Shown here: positions 1 through 11,000 of the stretch, one piece after another | How positions within the stretch are numbered: position 1 is the stretch's first letter | Layout of the letters: each line of letters starts with the position of its first letter | Source of the DNA: Larus michahellis | Taxonomy: Eukaryota; Chordata; Aves; Charadriiformes; Laridae | Direction: 5' to 3' | DNA length: 64,000 bases | NCBI RefSeq assembly: GCF_964199755.1 | Contig: NC_133896.1 | Coordinates: 98,332,200-98,396,199 of the forward strand | Translations under genes and position numbers: made by a program | Notes under the pieces: model-generated | What the model was told of the DNA's origin: nothing | The model's input: the letters and a program-made list of their open reading frames with translations, nothing else | Databases searched by the model: none

Positions 1-3000
1 ATAAAAACAGAAGACTATTCCAGCTTTATTGAGAGTCTCTTTTATATTGTCTTAAAAGCTTCTAATGACATAATAAGCCAGAAGCTCTACCCTGGGCAAA
101 CCCAGGAGTAGGTCAGGCCACTCGCACTCTCAGTAAACACATATACTGCACTTGTCAGGAGTCTAATTCTCAGGTGGATTGTGTTTCCACTATGGGTGCC
201 TGTACAACATCCATCTGTCCTTGGTAATATATTCTTGGCTTAGAATAGACAAATAAAGCTAATGGCTTAGGTGACCTCAGTTCCTCCAACTTGCAGATCT
301 CATTCCCTGTAAAGAATAAGCTGACCATGCTTCAAGCCTGCACAGCACTTGTGCAGATGTAATTCAACAAGACAGACTATTGGTCTCTTTCAGGAAGATC
401 AGAGGTAGGATTTTTGCTCTTGAACAAACCAGAATTTAGGGCTCAGTTTCTCAGCTGATGAAGTCAATGGTAAACTTAGCAGTGACTTCAGCAGTGCTGG
501 CTCAAGGGCCATGATGGACCTCGTGGACCAATTTAAGGTTGTAAAGCTTCATGGGGAACACTGGTGTCAGCCAGTCAGTTTCCATGTTCCAAGCATTTTT
601 AACATATTTACTAGCATACCCTCAAGTGTGAGCATTAAAACTGCACTTGTCCAATAAAAGAATAATAGGTTTTGCATTGCTGTAGCCTTGTTGTTTCTTG
701 ATTTTACTTACACTAGCTTATTAATTTGCACGCAAAGAAACCTTCTTTCATCCTCAGAGACCGTGATGGTGATTAGGGAGTTTCTGTGAGAGCCAGCTGC
801 TAGGACATGTTAGTATAAGAGTGGGAAAGAGAAATCAATCAAGAGGCCTAGGGAAACTGGAGAAGCTTATTAGCTGACACTGGTAGACAAAGGAAGCCAA
901 GAGAGCTCCAAACAGGAGAGCACCAGAGGAGAAGGCACGCATGCCAAGGAGTAGATAGAGAAGGCCAGGCACTATAATTAGGCACAGAAGGGTCATCTCT
1001 GGGAAAACTGGCTCTAGATGGACACCCATCTCCCACAGAACTTTATCTTGACTATTTAGGCTGTGTGCACACCATGGGCTCACGGAGGCCTCTGAGGGGA
1101 CAGTGCAAGATCAGCTTAGGCTGATTTATATCAGCCCCGGAAAGGAGCAGTTCTGCTCTCTTGTTCACTGTAACTGCAGTGTCATATTGTCCCATATGCC
1201 ACCTTTCATCCTCGTCCTTGTCCCAGTCACTTCCTTCCACCCATGCTCTATTCCCAGCTCCACCCTAGCAGTGCATCTGTGTAGGATACATTTCACAGGA
1301 CTCCTCTTCAGAAAGTTAAGTAATTCTCAGATGAGGAAAGGCGTGGGTGGGAAACAGAATGTATCTCGGGGAAAGGCAGAAATGGGATGTGGACCAAAAA
1401 AAAACCCCAAAAAGCAGAACTGAGGCAGAGAAAGAGTGGTTCCTGTGAAGTCCTAGGACAGCTAGTTAGCAAAGCTAGGAACTGAACTTAGTTTTTACCT
1501 AAGTTTTTATCTAAGTTGCAGCATCCACTGCTAACCTTTAGGTAATCTTTGCGTGTGGGAAGACATTGCTCCAAAGCTGATAAGGTTCCAGCCCAAATTC
1601 CTCAGCACAGAGCAAGGTGATGAAAAGCCTGCCTTGGAGAAGTTCACTGGCTTCAAAATCCGATCAAGCCTGATTTGACTTTCCTAAAGCCATTCTGGAA
1701 GAGAGAGCCTTTCAACCTGCTTAGGACACCTGACCGCATCTGAACCACCTTTCACTCCTGCTAACACAAATCAGATGCCATTGCAGGGAAATGAACAGAG
1801 TTGTGCCTATTCAGACCAAGCGTACCCGAGCGCAGATGCCTGGTAGGGGAAGCCCACAGCTCTTCTTGATTCTCACGTATTGTGTCGCACAGAAGCACTC
1901 CACCCACACTTGTACTATATGGAATAAGTCACCCCTGATCTGAAGTCCCATATAGGCCTAACATTTTAAATTACCTCTTATTTTTTAATAAATAAAACAC
2001 CAGGAAAAAAAAGTCTTATTTATTTAATAAATAACAACAGTATGGTTTGAATTCAAATATCTGAGAGAAAAGCACTCTTTCATAAATGCTGAGCATTGCC
2101 CCAGTCATGCTACAAGGGCTGCAGATGGCATACTGTCAGTGCTGTCAGTGATTTTTTTAGATAAATTAGGGCAGGGTAGTCTTTGCATTCAGAAAGAGAA
2201 ATACAGCAAACTTCAAAAAAAAAGGAGAAGCTTTTGAGCTTTTCTAACTCTAAATAGAAAGGTGAACAAGAAAAGGTGGGGTGGCTGGGGAAGAGAAACA
2301 CCAACACTGACTCCCTTTGTGGGTCTCCTTTAACCTGACACTCAGTGAAGGCTGGTGCTAAGCCAAACACACGTCCTCCATTTGATCCACTCCTCTTGAA
2401 GAGGCTCGAGTAATTGGAGAAAACACAGACAATCCTATCAACCCCAAAGAGTCAAAAAGAGAAGGACTTGACTGCTTTTCCTCCCAAATCTCAGGACTAA
2501 CTTAAAAACCATGGGACTTTTGTAGAAAAAAAGAGCTCTACTTTTTTTCGTGTATTCTGATTTCTCAGTTTGCAGACTATATAAGCACTTTCAACATTTT
2601 TCAACATTTTTCACTTTCAGTATTTTTCAATCACTTATCAACAACACTGAGCCTAGAAATGAGGTTTTTAAGTGAAGGCTGAGATTCTTGTTTAATCACT
2701 TGACAATGAGAGCTGGGAACAGTTTTACAGGACATCAATTACTATGAGACTAAAGATAAGTATATCAGACTTAGCAATACAGGACCAATTAAAAAAAGAA
2801 ACAGCAAACCCATAGCCATGTTGAAATGAGGCACATTTCCTGTAAAATCACGAGAGACCTTTCAACCTCTTCCAGTCCAGTGTTCAGGATTTTGTAATAT
2901 GAGATAAACCTGGCAGAGAGTCATGGCTGGGAGATGCCAACACAGCTGAAGGGAAACCAGTCTGTGGATGAAGCAGAAGACCTGGCAGAAGATCAGTTGG

Positions 3001-3734
3001 CTCTTAGGAAAACTTACGTTGATTTGACCTTTGACTCATAGCCATTGAATCATTTTCTGGTTTTAAACTTTATTTCAAGTGCACGCTTATCACATCAGCA
3101 ACATGTTACTGTACTGGCCTGCATCTTTAAGGCCACAGTACTGTTTTCAAACAGAGAGTATGAACATCACTGGTAGCGGCACTTTGTGCCAGAGTTGTTG
3201 GCGTGAACCGTAGGCAGGAGGAGTTCTGCTAATAACACATTATCAAACCTAAAACATCGCTTGTGCCTAGATTTACTTTTCAAGACACAGTAGTTACACA
3301 GGGGACTGCTACCTTATTCCTCACTATTTCAGGGTACCAGTATGTGTGTGGCTGATGCTCTGCATAGTAATCTGGACCTATGCATCCAGAAGTTTAGAAA
3401 AGGCAGCAGGGCTGCACACACGCTGAAACGGAAAGACATGCACAAGTGCTTGTGGGTCAGAGCCAGAAGGCTTGGCTCTGTCTTTCTGAGCTCCATACCT
3501 GAACAGCATTGATTTCAGTTGTATCCAGCTTGTGAACTTTGGCCAAAATCAGTGGAGTTCAATCTTAAGGAAGAGTCAGGCTTCTAAATACTTTTCAGGA
3601 TCTTAGCTTAGCCGATGCACCTCTACAAGGAAGACCGGAAAAACTGGACCTTGAGTTAGAGGGAATCAATCTAGGAGTGTGCAGGGATGGACAAGGCACT
3701 GCATATTCTGTTCATACTTCCTCAGACACAAAAG
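1..3734. other. Intergenic sequence, no gene seen
   Basis: AT-rich sequence with only short chance open frames. Small local features are a two-copy 12-bp tandem (agttttta(c/t)cta, 1490-1513), an AT-rich self-complementary stretch at about 1978-2033 built from taataaataa and ttatttatt words, and a short tandem of aacatttttc words at 2592-2613. I see no LINE or LTR motif before 3735. Confidence 0.6.
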
Positions 3735-3812
3735 CCCTGAATTGGTCAGGCAGTTGGACTAGATGATCATTGTAGGTCCCTTCCAACTGAAATGGTCTAT
3801 TCTATTCTATTC
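3735..3812 (+). mobile_element. CR1 LINE, 3' end only
   Basis: The words agttggactagatgatcat, aggtcccttccaactg and a tail of attct repeats (3792-3811) form the diagnostic end of avian CR1. The copy is cut so heavily at its 5' side that only the last 80 bp or so remain. It lies about 20 bp upstream of the LTR that starts at 3834. Confidence 0.8.
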
Positions 3813-3833
3813 TGCTTGAAAAATCAAACAGAC

Positions 3834-4028
3834 TGTCCTGGTTCCGGTGGGGATAGGGTTAACTTTTCCTGGTATTCCATGCCATGTGAGCCACGCCCAC
3901 CCTGAGCTGCCGGGGGAGGGGGCAGGAAGTTGCTGCTTAAAAGCGGGCTGGGGCGTCCGGGGTCCGGCCAGTCGGCGAGCGGCGGGGAGCGGCGGTTCCG
4001 TAATCGCGTTTGTATATTCCCCTATCCG

Positions 4029-4114
<86 letters not shown>

Positions 4115-4255
4115 GCCTGTTCCCTTTGCTGTTCTGTTAAACTGCCTTTGTCCCAGCCCAAGAGTCTTGCCTTTTCTTACGATCCTTCCTGTATTAGGAA
4201 GGCACGTGCGAGCGGCACGTGGTTCTTTGTTGCCATCTGAGGCTAAACCACGACA
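3834..4255 (+). mobile_element. Solo LTR of an avian endogenous retrovirus (short form)
   Basis: The element starts tgtcctggtt, has a TATA-like ttaaaag at 3937-3943 followed by a GC-rich leader, then a TTG microsatellite, a tgttaaactgcctttgtc stretch where the family has its polyadenylation region, and ends taaaccacgaca. The flanks are cagac (3829-3833) and ctgac (4256-4260), a 5-bp target duplication with one mismatch. There is no internal retroviral sequence, so it is a solo LTR. Compared with the related LTR at about 40975-41557 it lacks roughly 200 bp of the upstream (U3) part: cttttcctgg runs directly into tattccatgccatgtga. Confidence 0.82.
4030..4113 (+). repeat. (TTG)n microsatellite inside the LTR
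   Basis: About 28 uninterrupted copies of TTG sit between tatattcccctatccg and the tgcctgttccctttgctgttctg part of the LTR. The array opens long frames of poly-Cys, poly-Val, poly-Leu on + and poly-Asn, poly-Gln on -, none of which is a gene. Confidence 0.97.
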
Positions 4256-4260
4256 CTGAC

Positions 4261-7200
4261 TTAACCTCATGAAGAGTGGGACACACTCTGCCTTAGGTTA
4301 TCTTTAAACCATTTAAGAAGAATCAAGAGAAGTTTTGCTGAGCTTAGAATTAAAGCCATGTCAATAGGATAAATCACAGTATGCAAAAAAAAAAAGGACA
4401 GCTACATTTTTGCAGGATATGAGCTTTAGTTTACATGCAGGATCAAATTATTCAGGTCTTGCCAGAACCAGACAAATCATCACACTGCAGAACCTGGTCC
4501 TAAAAAGATCAGCCCAAAATGTGCAAAACACAGAAGACGCAGATGCACAAGAGATGGCTCTATCTGAGAGAAAACCAATGGGAATGACAAGAACTTAAAT
4601 GAAAACAATGAGAGAGAGACATCAAGCCACCTAAAGAATATGCCATTATGTAATTTCTTAAAATAAATCCATGCTCCTCAATCTTAGGAGTTGAGATGAC
4701 TAGGATAATTTAATACCACCAAAATTTGAAGAATTTGGAGAAAGCTTCCCAAATAACTTTGCGATGAAAAAAGCCAGCACAGTATATCAAAATGCCATCC
4801 TCGAAAAGCAGAGGATTTGCCAAGTGAAGCAGAACCAACTGATAATGTTGATATAATTCTTCTAATCTGTGTTGGGAGCTCTTAACCCTTGACCAAAGAA
4901 AACAGAGAGATGAGAACAGAAGGAATAATAACAATGAAGTGTGAGTATAAGGAGGAGGTGTGATCACAGATGAAGAAAGAGGCAAGAAAAAAACAAAAGC
5001 AAATAAATTCTCAGCAAACTAAAGAAAATGGGCCTTTGGCACAACACGTAGCCCCAGAACTGAACTTCTAGCTTTCAATGGTTGTGTGAGACTGCATACA
5101 ACATTTTGCTTCAGCTAAGATAAACACATTGCTCAAGTTACTTAAAAGTTTGAAGTTACTTAAGACTTTGGCTTGGGTTCAGACCCATCTTAAAGTGAAC
5201 AAACTTTGACTTGGAAATGGATATATTCATCAGCAAAAACACTGCCATAATTACACAAGTCATGCAAAATTAAGTGCTTTTGCCTACCACTGAAATCTAA
5301 CAGCTGCTACAGCTACGTCCAGGAGTGAGTGTGATTCCCATTCACTGGTTTCCATCCAGGCAAGCTCACAGGTGTTTTTTTACTCCTCAAACCTTACTTC
5401 TGTTTTCATTTGGAAGGCAGGGAACATGGCCTTGTAAAGCATCTAAGATGGTCTTTTGTGGGTCTCACCTTGGTAGCCCCAAGACAGGGTACTATAACCG
5501 GGGAGACAAGCAACTAGCTTCCCCTCTATCATTTTCACAGTAAAGCTTCTCTTCCTCTGGTTTCACATGATTTTGCACTGCAACTGTCTGTTCCTGTGCT
5601 TTCACTATCACTCTCGTGTTCATATTATCCTTACAGCCACTGAAAGATTTTGGGGCAGCAACCTTCTCTGCCTGCCTGGCCTGTCAAGTCACATACAAAC
5701 TAACTGCACGTAGCACCATAAAAATGATAAAAGACAACACTTAAAACAGTGTATTATAGTGTAATTTCATATATACATCCTCACTGCCCAAAGTCCTGGT
5801 TCAAAGCCCACTGATAATGGTAGAAGCCTGTCCACCAATTTTTATAAGATTTGCACTATTCCTTTTGTAAGGAAATAGAGCCATCTCACATGGAGAAAGC
5901 TCACATATCTTTCCCAGTCCTAAGCTGGCACCAGGCAGGGGAGCAGGTTTAATAAAATGTGAAGCAATAGGGCTATAATAAATTTGATTGTGATCTTACA
6001 AGGGAAGTTCCTTTCTTTCTTTACCTTGATTTTACCTATTCAGAGTAAATTTTGCACTGGTGAAAAATCTGAGGTGGCTTTGGAGAAACTCTTAACCACA
6101 TAACAGACAGGGCACTTTTCTGCCACGTATTTCTGACCTTCCCTGGATGGACCTCTTTGGGGTCCAGAATAGAGGAGTGTCCGTGGCTCATTCACCAACA
6201 GCTGTACTGCTGAGGCAAGCAACAAAGGGCAAAAGTAATGCTAGTTGCCATAACTTTTCTGCTAGAAACTGACGCGTGACCATAAACTTAAGATCAGCAA
6301 TCAAATAGTTATATAAATTGTAGTAGGCTTGCACTTGTTACAGCTCACAGACTGGACTGTAGCATGAAGAAAAGATTTTTCCAAGGATTTTATTTGCTGA
6401 ATGTGCTGCACCAGGTTGGAAAAAGTCACCTACTCCAATTTCTTTAATTACAGTCGAGGGAGAGAACTAGATGAGACAAGACTGATACAAACATCCTTCT
6501 CTACCACTTAGAAATGCTAAACCTGAACCTTTTTAGCAGCATGATCGGTAGTTTGCTCTTCTGCTGGTTCAACATTACCCACTTCCCAGGTGCCTCTGTC
6601 TGACGTCTGCCTTTGCTGCAGGTGGGAACTATGACATACACATCACAGACTCTGCACTTAACACTGCAGCACAGCAAATATTGAATTCACAGGCCAATAA
6701 CCTGAGCTATCATTTGCAGTTACTCTCTGCATTATTTAACAAAGCAGGCAGGAGAAAAAAAGGCTTTGAGTAATGAAGTGCTGTTCACCAGCTACAGTAA
6801 CTACATAGATCACCATGGCATTCATCTGAAATGGTGACTGAGAGCGCACCGGCACTCTGCACCCACTTCATACAGATACAGCACATTCACGGGATTACTA
6901 GCAAGAAATGTATGTCATGACTTGAAGTCATTATTTTACTCTGTTGTACTGAATTTGCCACCTGGTCCCCTGGCTAGTACAAATGGGTTGGATTCCTCAG
7001 CAATAGCAGAACTTCTCCTGCTCAGTGTGAGTTGAGGATGTGGCCACACTGCTCGCCCAGGGGCAAGGAATCTCAGCACCAACGTCTCCATCCAGCCTCT
7101 GTGCTCTGCCTGAACAGTGCTGTGTGCCACAAGCCGCTCCACAATGTAACTAGTTTGACCTGGCTCCTGTCAAGCCATCTGAGATGCCAATTTCACCCTC

Positions 7201-7353
7201 TTTCCCCTCGCACCATAGTAACAATTGTAATGACTAAACAACAAAAACCATTAACATCAACAGTGAAATCATTGACACCATATGGAATTTCAGATATTTA
7301 AACACAATCCAGTGGCATCTCCACATGTTGTTAAAAAACAACCTTAACACATT
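4261..7353. other. Intergenic sequence, no gene seen
   Basis: No recognisable exon or complete repeat. A weak CR1-tail-like word (aggttggaaaaagtcacctac, about 6413) is present, too short and diverged to call. An A-run lies at 4385-4395. Confidence 0.55.
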
Positions 7354-7531
7354 AGGAGGAGAGGAGAGGAGAGGAGAGGAGAGGAGAGGAGAGGAGAGGA
7401 GAGGAGAGGAGAGGAGAGGAGAGGAGAGGAGAGGAGAGGAGAGGAGAGGAGAGGAGAGGAGAGGAGAGGAGAGGAGAGGAGAGGAGAGGAGAGGAGAGGA
7501 GAGGAGAGGAGAGGAGAGGAGAGGAGAGGAG
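7354..7531 (+). repeat. (GAGGA)n polypurine microsatellite, first copy
   Basis: About 35 copies of a five-base purine unit without visible interruption, about 178 bp. All purines lie on the + strand. It directly abuts the CR1 fragment that follows. Long frames of repeated GEERR or LLSSP are by-products of the repeat. Confidence 0.97.
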
Positions 7532-8036
7532 TGCAGCTTTCAACCATTCCCACTCATCCTGTCAGAGGATACCAGGGAGAAGAGCTCAGCACCTCCCTCT
7601 CTACTGCCCCTCCTCAGGAAGCTGTAGAGAGCAATGAGGTCACCTCTCAGCCCCTTTTTCTCCGAACTAGACAAACCCAAAGTCCTTAGCCATTCCTCAC
7701 AGGACATTCCTTCATCCCTTTCACCAGCTTTGTTGCCCTCCTCTGGGCACATTCGAGTACCTTCACATCCTTCTTAAATTATAGGGCCCAGAACTGCACA
7801 CAGTATTCAAGGTGAGGCCGCACCAATGCTAAATTCAGCAGGATAATCGCCTCTTTTGACCAGCTGGTTATGCTTTAACGCACCCCAGGATGCGGTTTGC
7901 CCTCTTGGCTGCCAGGGAATGCTGCTGACTCATACCGAGCCTGCTGTCAACCAACACCCCCACTACGTCCACCACATTCCCTTCATCCACTAGGCAGGTG
8001 ACTTTATCATAGAAGGATATCAAATTAGTTGAACAG
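7532..8036 (-). mobile_element. CR1 LINE fragment, both ends lost and internal deletion
   Basis: On the reverse strand this matches the CR1 ORF2 C-terminal part: words such as gagaagagctcagcacc, aggtcacctctcagcccc, ccctcctctgggcacattc and aaggtgaggccgcacc all have counterparts in the copy at 35.6-37.5 kb. Near 7969 the sequence jumps from ctgtcaaccaacaccccc to a part that in the 35.6 kb copy lies about 480 bp further (ttcatccactaggcaggtgac...catagaaggatatc), so this copy has an internal deletion. The CR1 3' end is absent and is replaced by the GAGGA microsatellite. The reading frame is broken. Confidence 0.85.
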
Positions 8037-11000
8037 TGTATGTGTGCACTTGTTCTTCATTTGTTGTGCCTGTTGATCTCATTACTTGAGTTAGATTTAA
8101 ACAACTCTGGTTCTACAAAGTCAGATACATTCACTTGTACCACAACACTTAAGTTCTATATATGTATTCAATAAAGCTAATAACATATTTCCATAATGTG
8201 CTGTATGAATACCTGCAAAGATAATGAGCTGTCGTTACATCTTTGTGAGATGAAAGTTTACAGCAGCAATGAATTAACTCTTGTGATCAAGCAAAAAGAA
8301 AGGAAGAGCAAGTGACTAATATATATTATTCCCCTGCCTGCTCTATTAAAAAATTGAGACTCAGCCTTCAGTCTGTTGCTTGGAGGACCATGCTAAATAA
8401 GCCAAGACGGTAATGAAGCAGTGTGTGATGACCAGAACTAGAGAAAATCAAGATATAAATGCTTTCAGAGCCAAACGCCCTGACTGAGAAGGATGGGCCA
8501 TGGAAGACATGCTTCAGCTCTCATGCTGGTTCTGAATTTTCCTTTGTCACTAAGGGTCTTAGACATAACAGAGAGCAGACTGCAGTGTGGTGCATCTTGA
8601 AATGAACTTGCTAGAGCAGTCTAATTCCAGTTGGACTGAGCTTGGCATTAAGTATTTTATCATGCTTCTCCTGTTGTGTTAATTAAAACTATAAAAAATA
8701 GCTAGTGCTGCAGAGATAGCTGTCATCAGAAAACAGGCTATTTTCTACTATTGGCTCTTCCTTTCTGCTGAGACCTAGATCTTCCTGATACAAAGCCTAA
8801 TGCTACTTGACACTCTTCTAGAGGAGGAAGGTAAATTAGCCCACCATGGCCCATTCCATCATAATTCGGTATATTTCTGTATATCAGCTAGTTTGCTTAG
8901 CATTTGCTTGGGTGTTGCTAGGTGCTACTCCCTGCAGTGTACAATGCAGACAAAGCCCCAGTGTTCTTCATGCCTCACCTGTAATGAGATACTGTACTTT
9001 CCTGACTTCCGCACGGACAATGAAAAAAAAATCTTAGAAATTGAGATTGATAGGGGATGGGAAAGTATAAGAAGGTGACATCTGCCTCATTATAAGCACC
9101 AGATTAGTACAATGGACATGGTCCCCCATACCCCACAACAAGTTCAGCCATAGATTTGAATACCAGAGCCAGGCACGTGCCTAAAATAACATAAGGTCTG
9201 AAAGGGAGAAGGAGAGAATAAATACATACCCTAAAACCATGTGCAGTCAACTTGACAGTAGGAAGAGCGCTAATGTTTTCTTTAAATGTTACACTGATGA
9301 AGTGCGAAAACTCCAATTAAAAACAAATTAAGAAGGAATATTCATCATAAGGCTTTGCTAGTGGAGCAGTCAATTGTCTGAAATCTTAAAAACTTAAAGA
9401 GTGCTTGTGTGGGTACAGGATAACAAACCTGAAGATAATTCCAGCAAAAAATAATTACAACTGCCTGTTTCTTAGGGGGCTTTCAGGTTGAAAGTGCAGA
9501 ATCACCTGTGTCATCTTCCAGGCTTTACCTGGGCAAAGGCTTTTAACTGATTCCTGCTAAGTCCTTCAATTGAGGGAACAAATACGTTATTCTGTTTAGA
9601 GGAACATGCTCCAATTTGTGTCTTGAACGTTGTGCAAGGCAAAAAGATGTCTGAGTCATACCAGGGACTGTTTCACAGTGAAAAGAAAAGGGGAAGGAAT
9701 GGATGTAAGAAAGAAACCTGCACAAAATAAGCTAGTTCTGGGAATAAGCATCCACAGCAGGACTGAGATGTGATTAATCCCATGAAAAACCCTCTTATAA
9801 GTCACTGTGAACAGTCACACTGTGAATAGTCTCCATGGAAAGAGTGTTCAGTGCTTAAAGTGCTAGCCAGGGACTTGAGAGGCTCAAGTCCAGTTCCTCT
9901 GCTTGGCCATCCACTCTCCATGTGAGCAGAGTAGGTCACTCGGGTTATGCTCCCACGCCACATTGCAGAACAAGGCTGGAGATCACTCTGAGCTTTTAGC
10001 AGGATGATACTCCTAAAAGCCTCACACAGAGATGCTAACACACATTTTCAAAGCAATACTTTCATTGTGCCCAGGCTGCTAATTAATCTAAGCACATACT
10101 TCAGCTAACACGACTTGCCTAATTCAGTGATAGCTGGTTAACACTAAGACTGTGCTTTGTTTCATATGTAACTTAGACATATGAAACATGCCCTGTGTCT
10201 CTTTGCATCTCATCTCATCTCTCTTAATGTAAAAAAGGGAGAGCAATCATCATTGGCATCATGCACAAATAAATGCAATGACAACAGTGAGGCTTTAAGA
10301 TACTGTGATGAGAAAGCAGGGAGACAGCTCTAAATACAACAGATCAGATGCATCACAGTGTGATAGCTCTGGCTCCACACTCTGGCATTTTGTGCTTGCC
10401 TGGCACACCGATGCCAAGAGCATTGTGCCCAGCTCCTCAGGGCTCTGCTGCCCTACAGGTCCCTCCAGAACTAACACAGCAGCATGGCAGCTTCCCAGTC
10501 AGCATGATCACCACCATTACAATGCACCAAACAATACTAAGTTCCCCACTCAGGGGACCATTTCTAACCCATCAAATACGGCTGGTTCTTCTGGGAGTGG
10601 CAGTGTGCAACAACTCACATGGCCAGCGACTTACTTTGCCTTTTGCTGCTATAGGCCAGCTTCCACATGCAGACGGTGTCAATGAGACAGTCATTAATTC
10701 GACTTGGCTGTCCACACCCTTCAGGAATCACTCTGCTGAGCAGGTAAGGCGCACCAGTGGTCTAGGCAGGCATCATCTTTTTAAGCCATGCCAGCTACCT
10801 ATTTTCTGGGCTAGGGTCTTTCAGGACAGAGCTGTGGAGCTACTCTGCTGCCCCTAAGTTACTAGGGCTGCACTTCTCATCCGTGGGATACCAACTGTTA
10901 AAGTGCTGTAGGTAACACACATGGTGCAAAAGTCGCTTTCCCCAGCCGTCGCCGCACACCTCCACTGCAGCAAGGAGGGAAAAGGTTCTTAAAGGATCAA

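Noticed and set aside
3847..4270. Long open frames of poly-Val, poly-Cys, poly-Leu, poly-Asn and poly-Gln
   Set aside because: They are translations of the TTG microsatellite in all frames inside a solo LTR and are not genes.
6413..6445. CR1-tail-like word aggttggaaaaagtcacc
   Set aside because: It is too short and lacks the neighbouring CR1 words needed for a call.
7325..7627. Open frames of GEERR and LLSSP repeats, and the same at 22666-23113
   Set aside because: They are translations of the GAGGA microsatellites. A five-base unit free of stops opens every frame.
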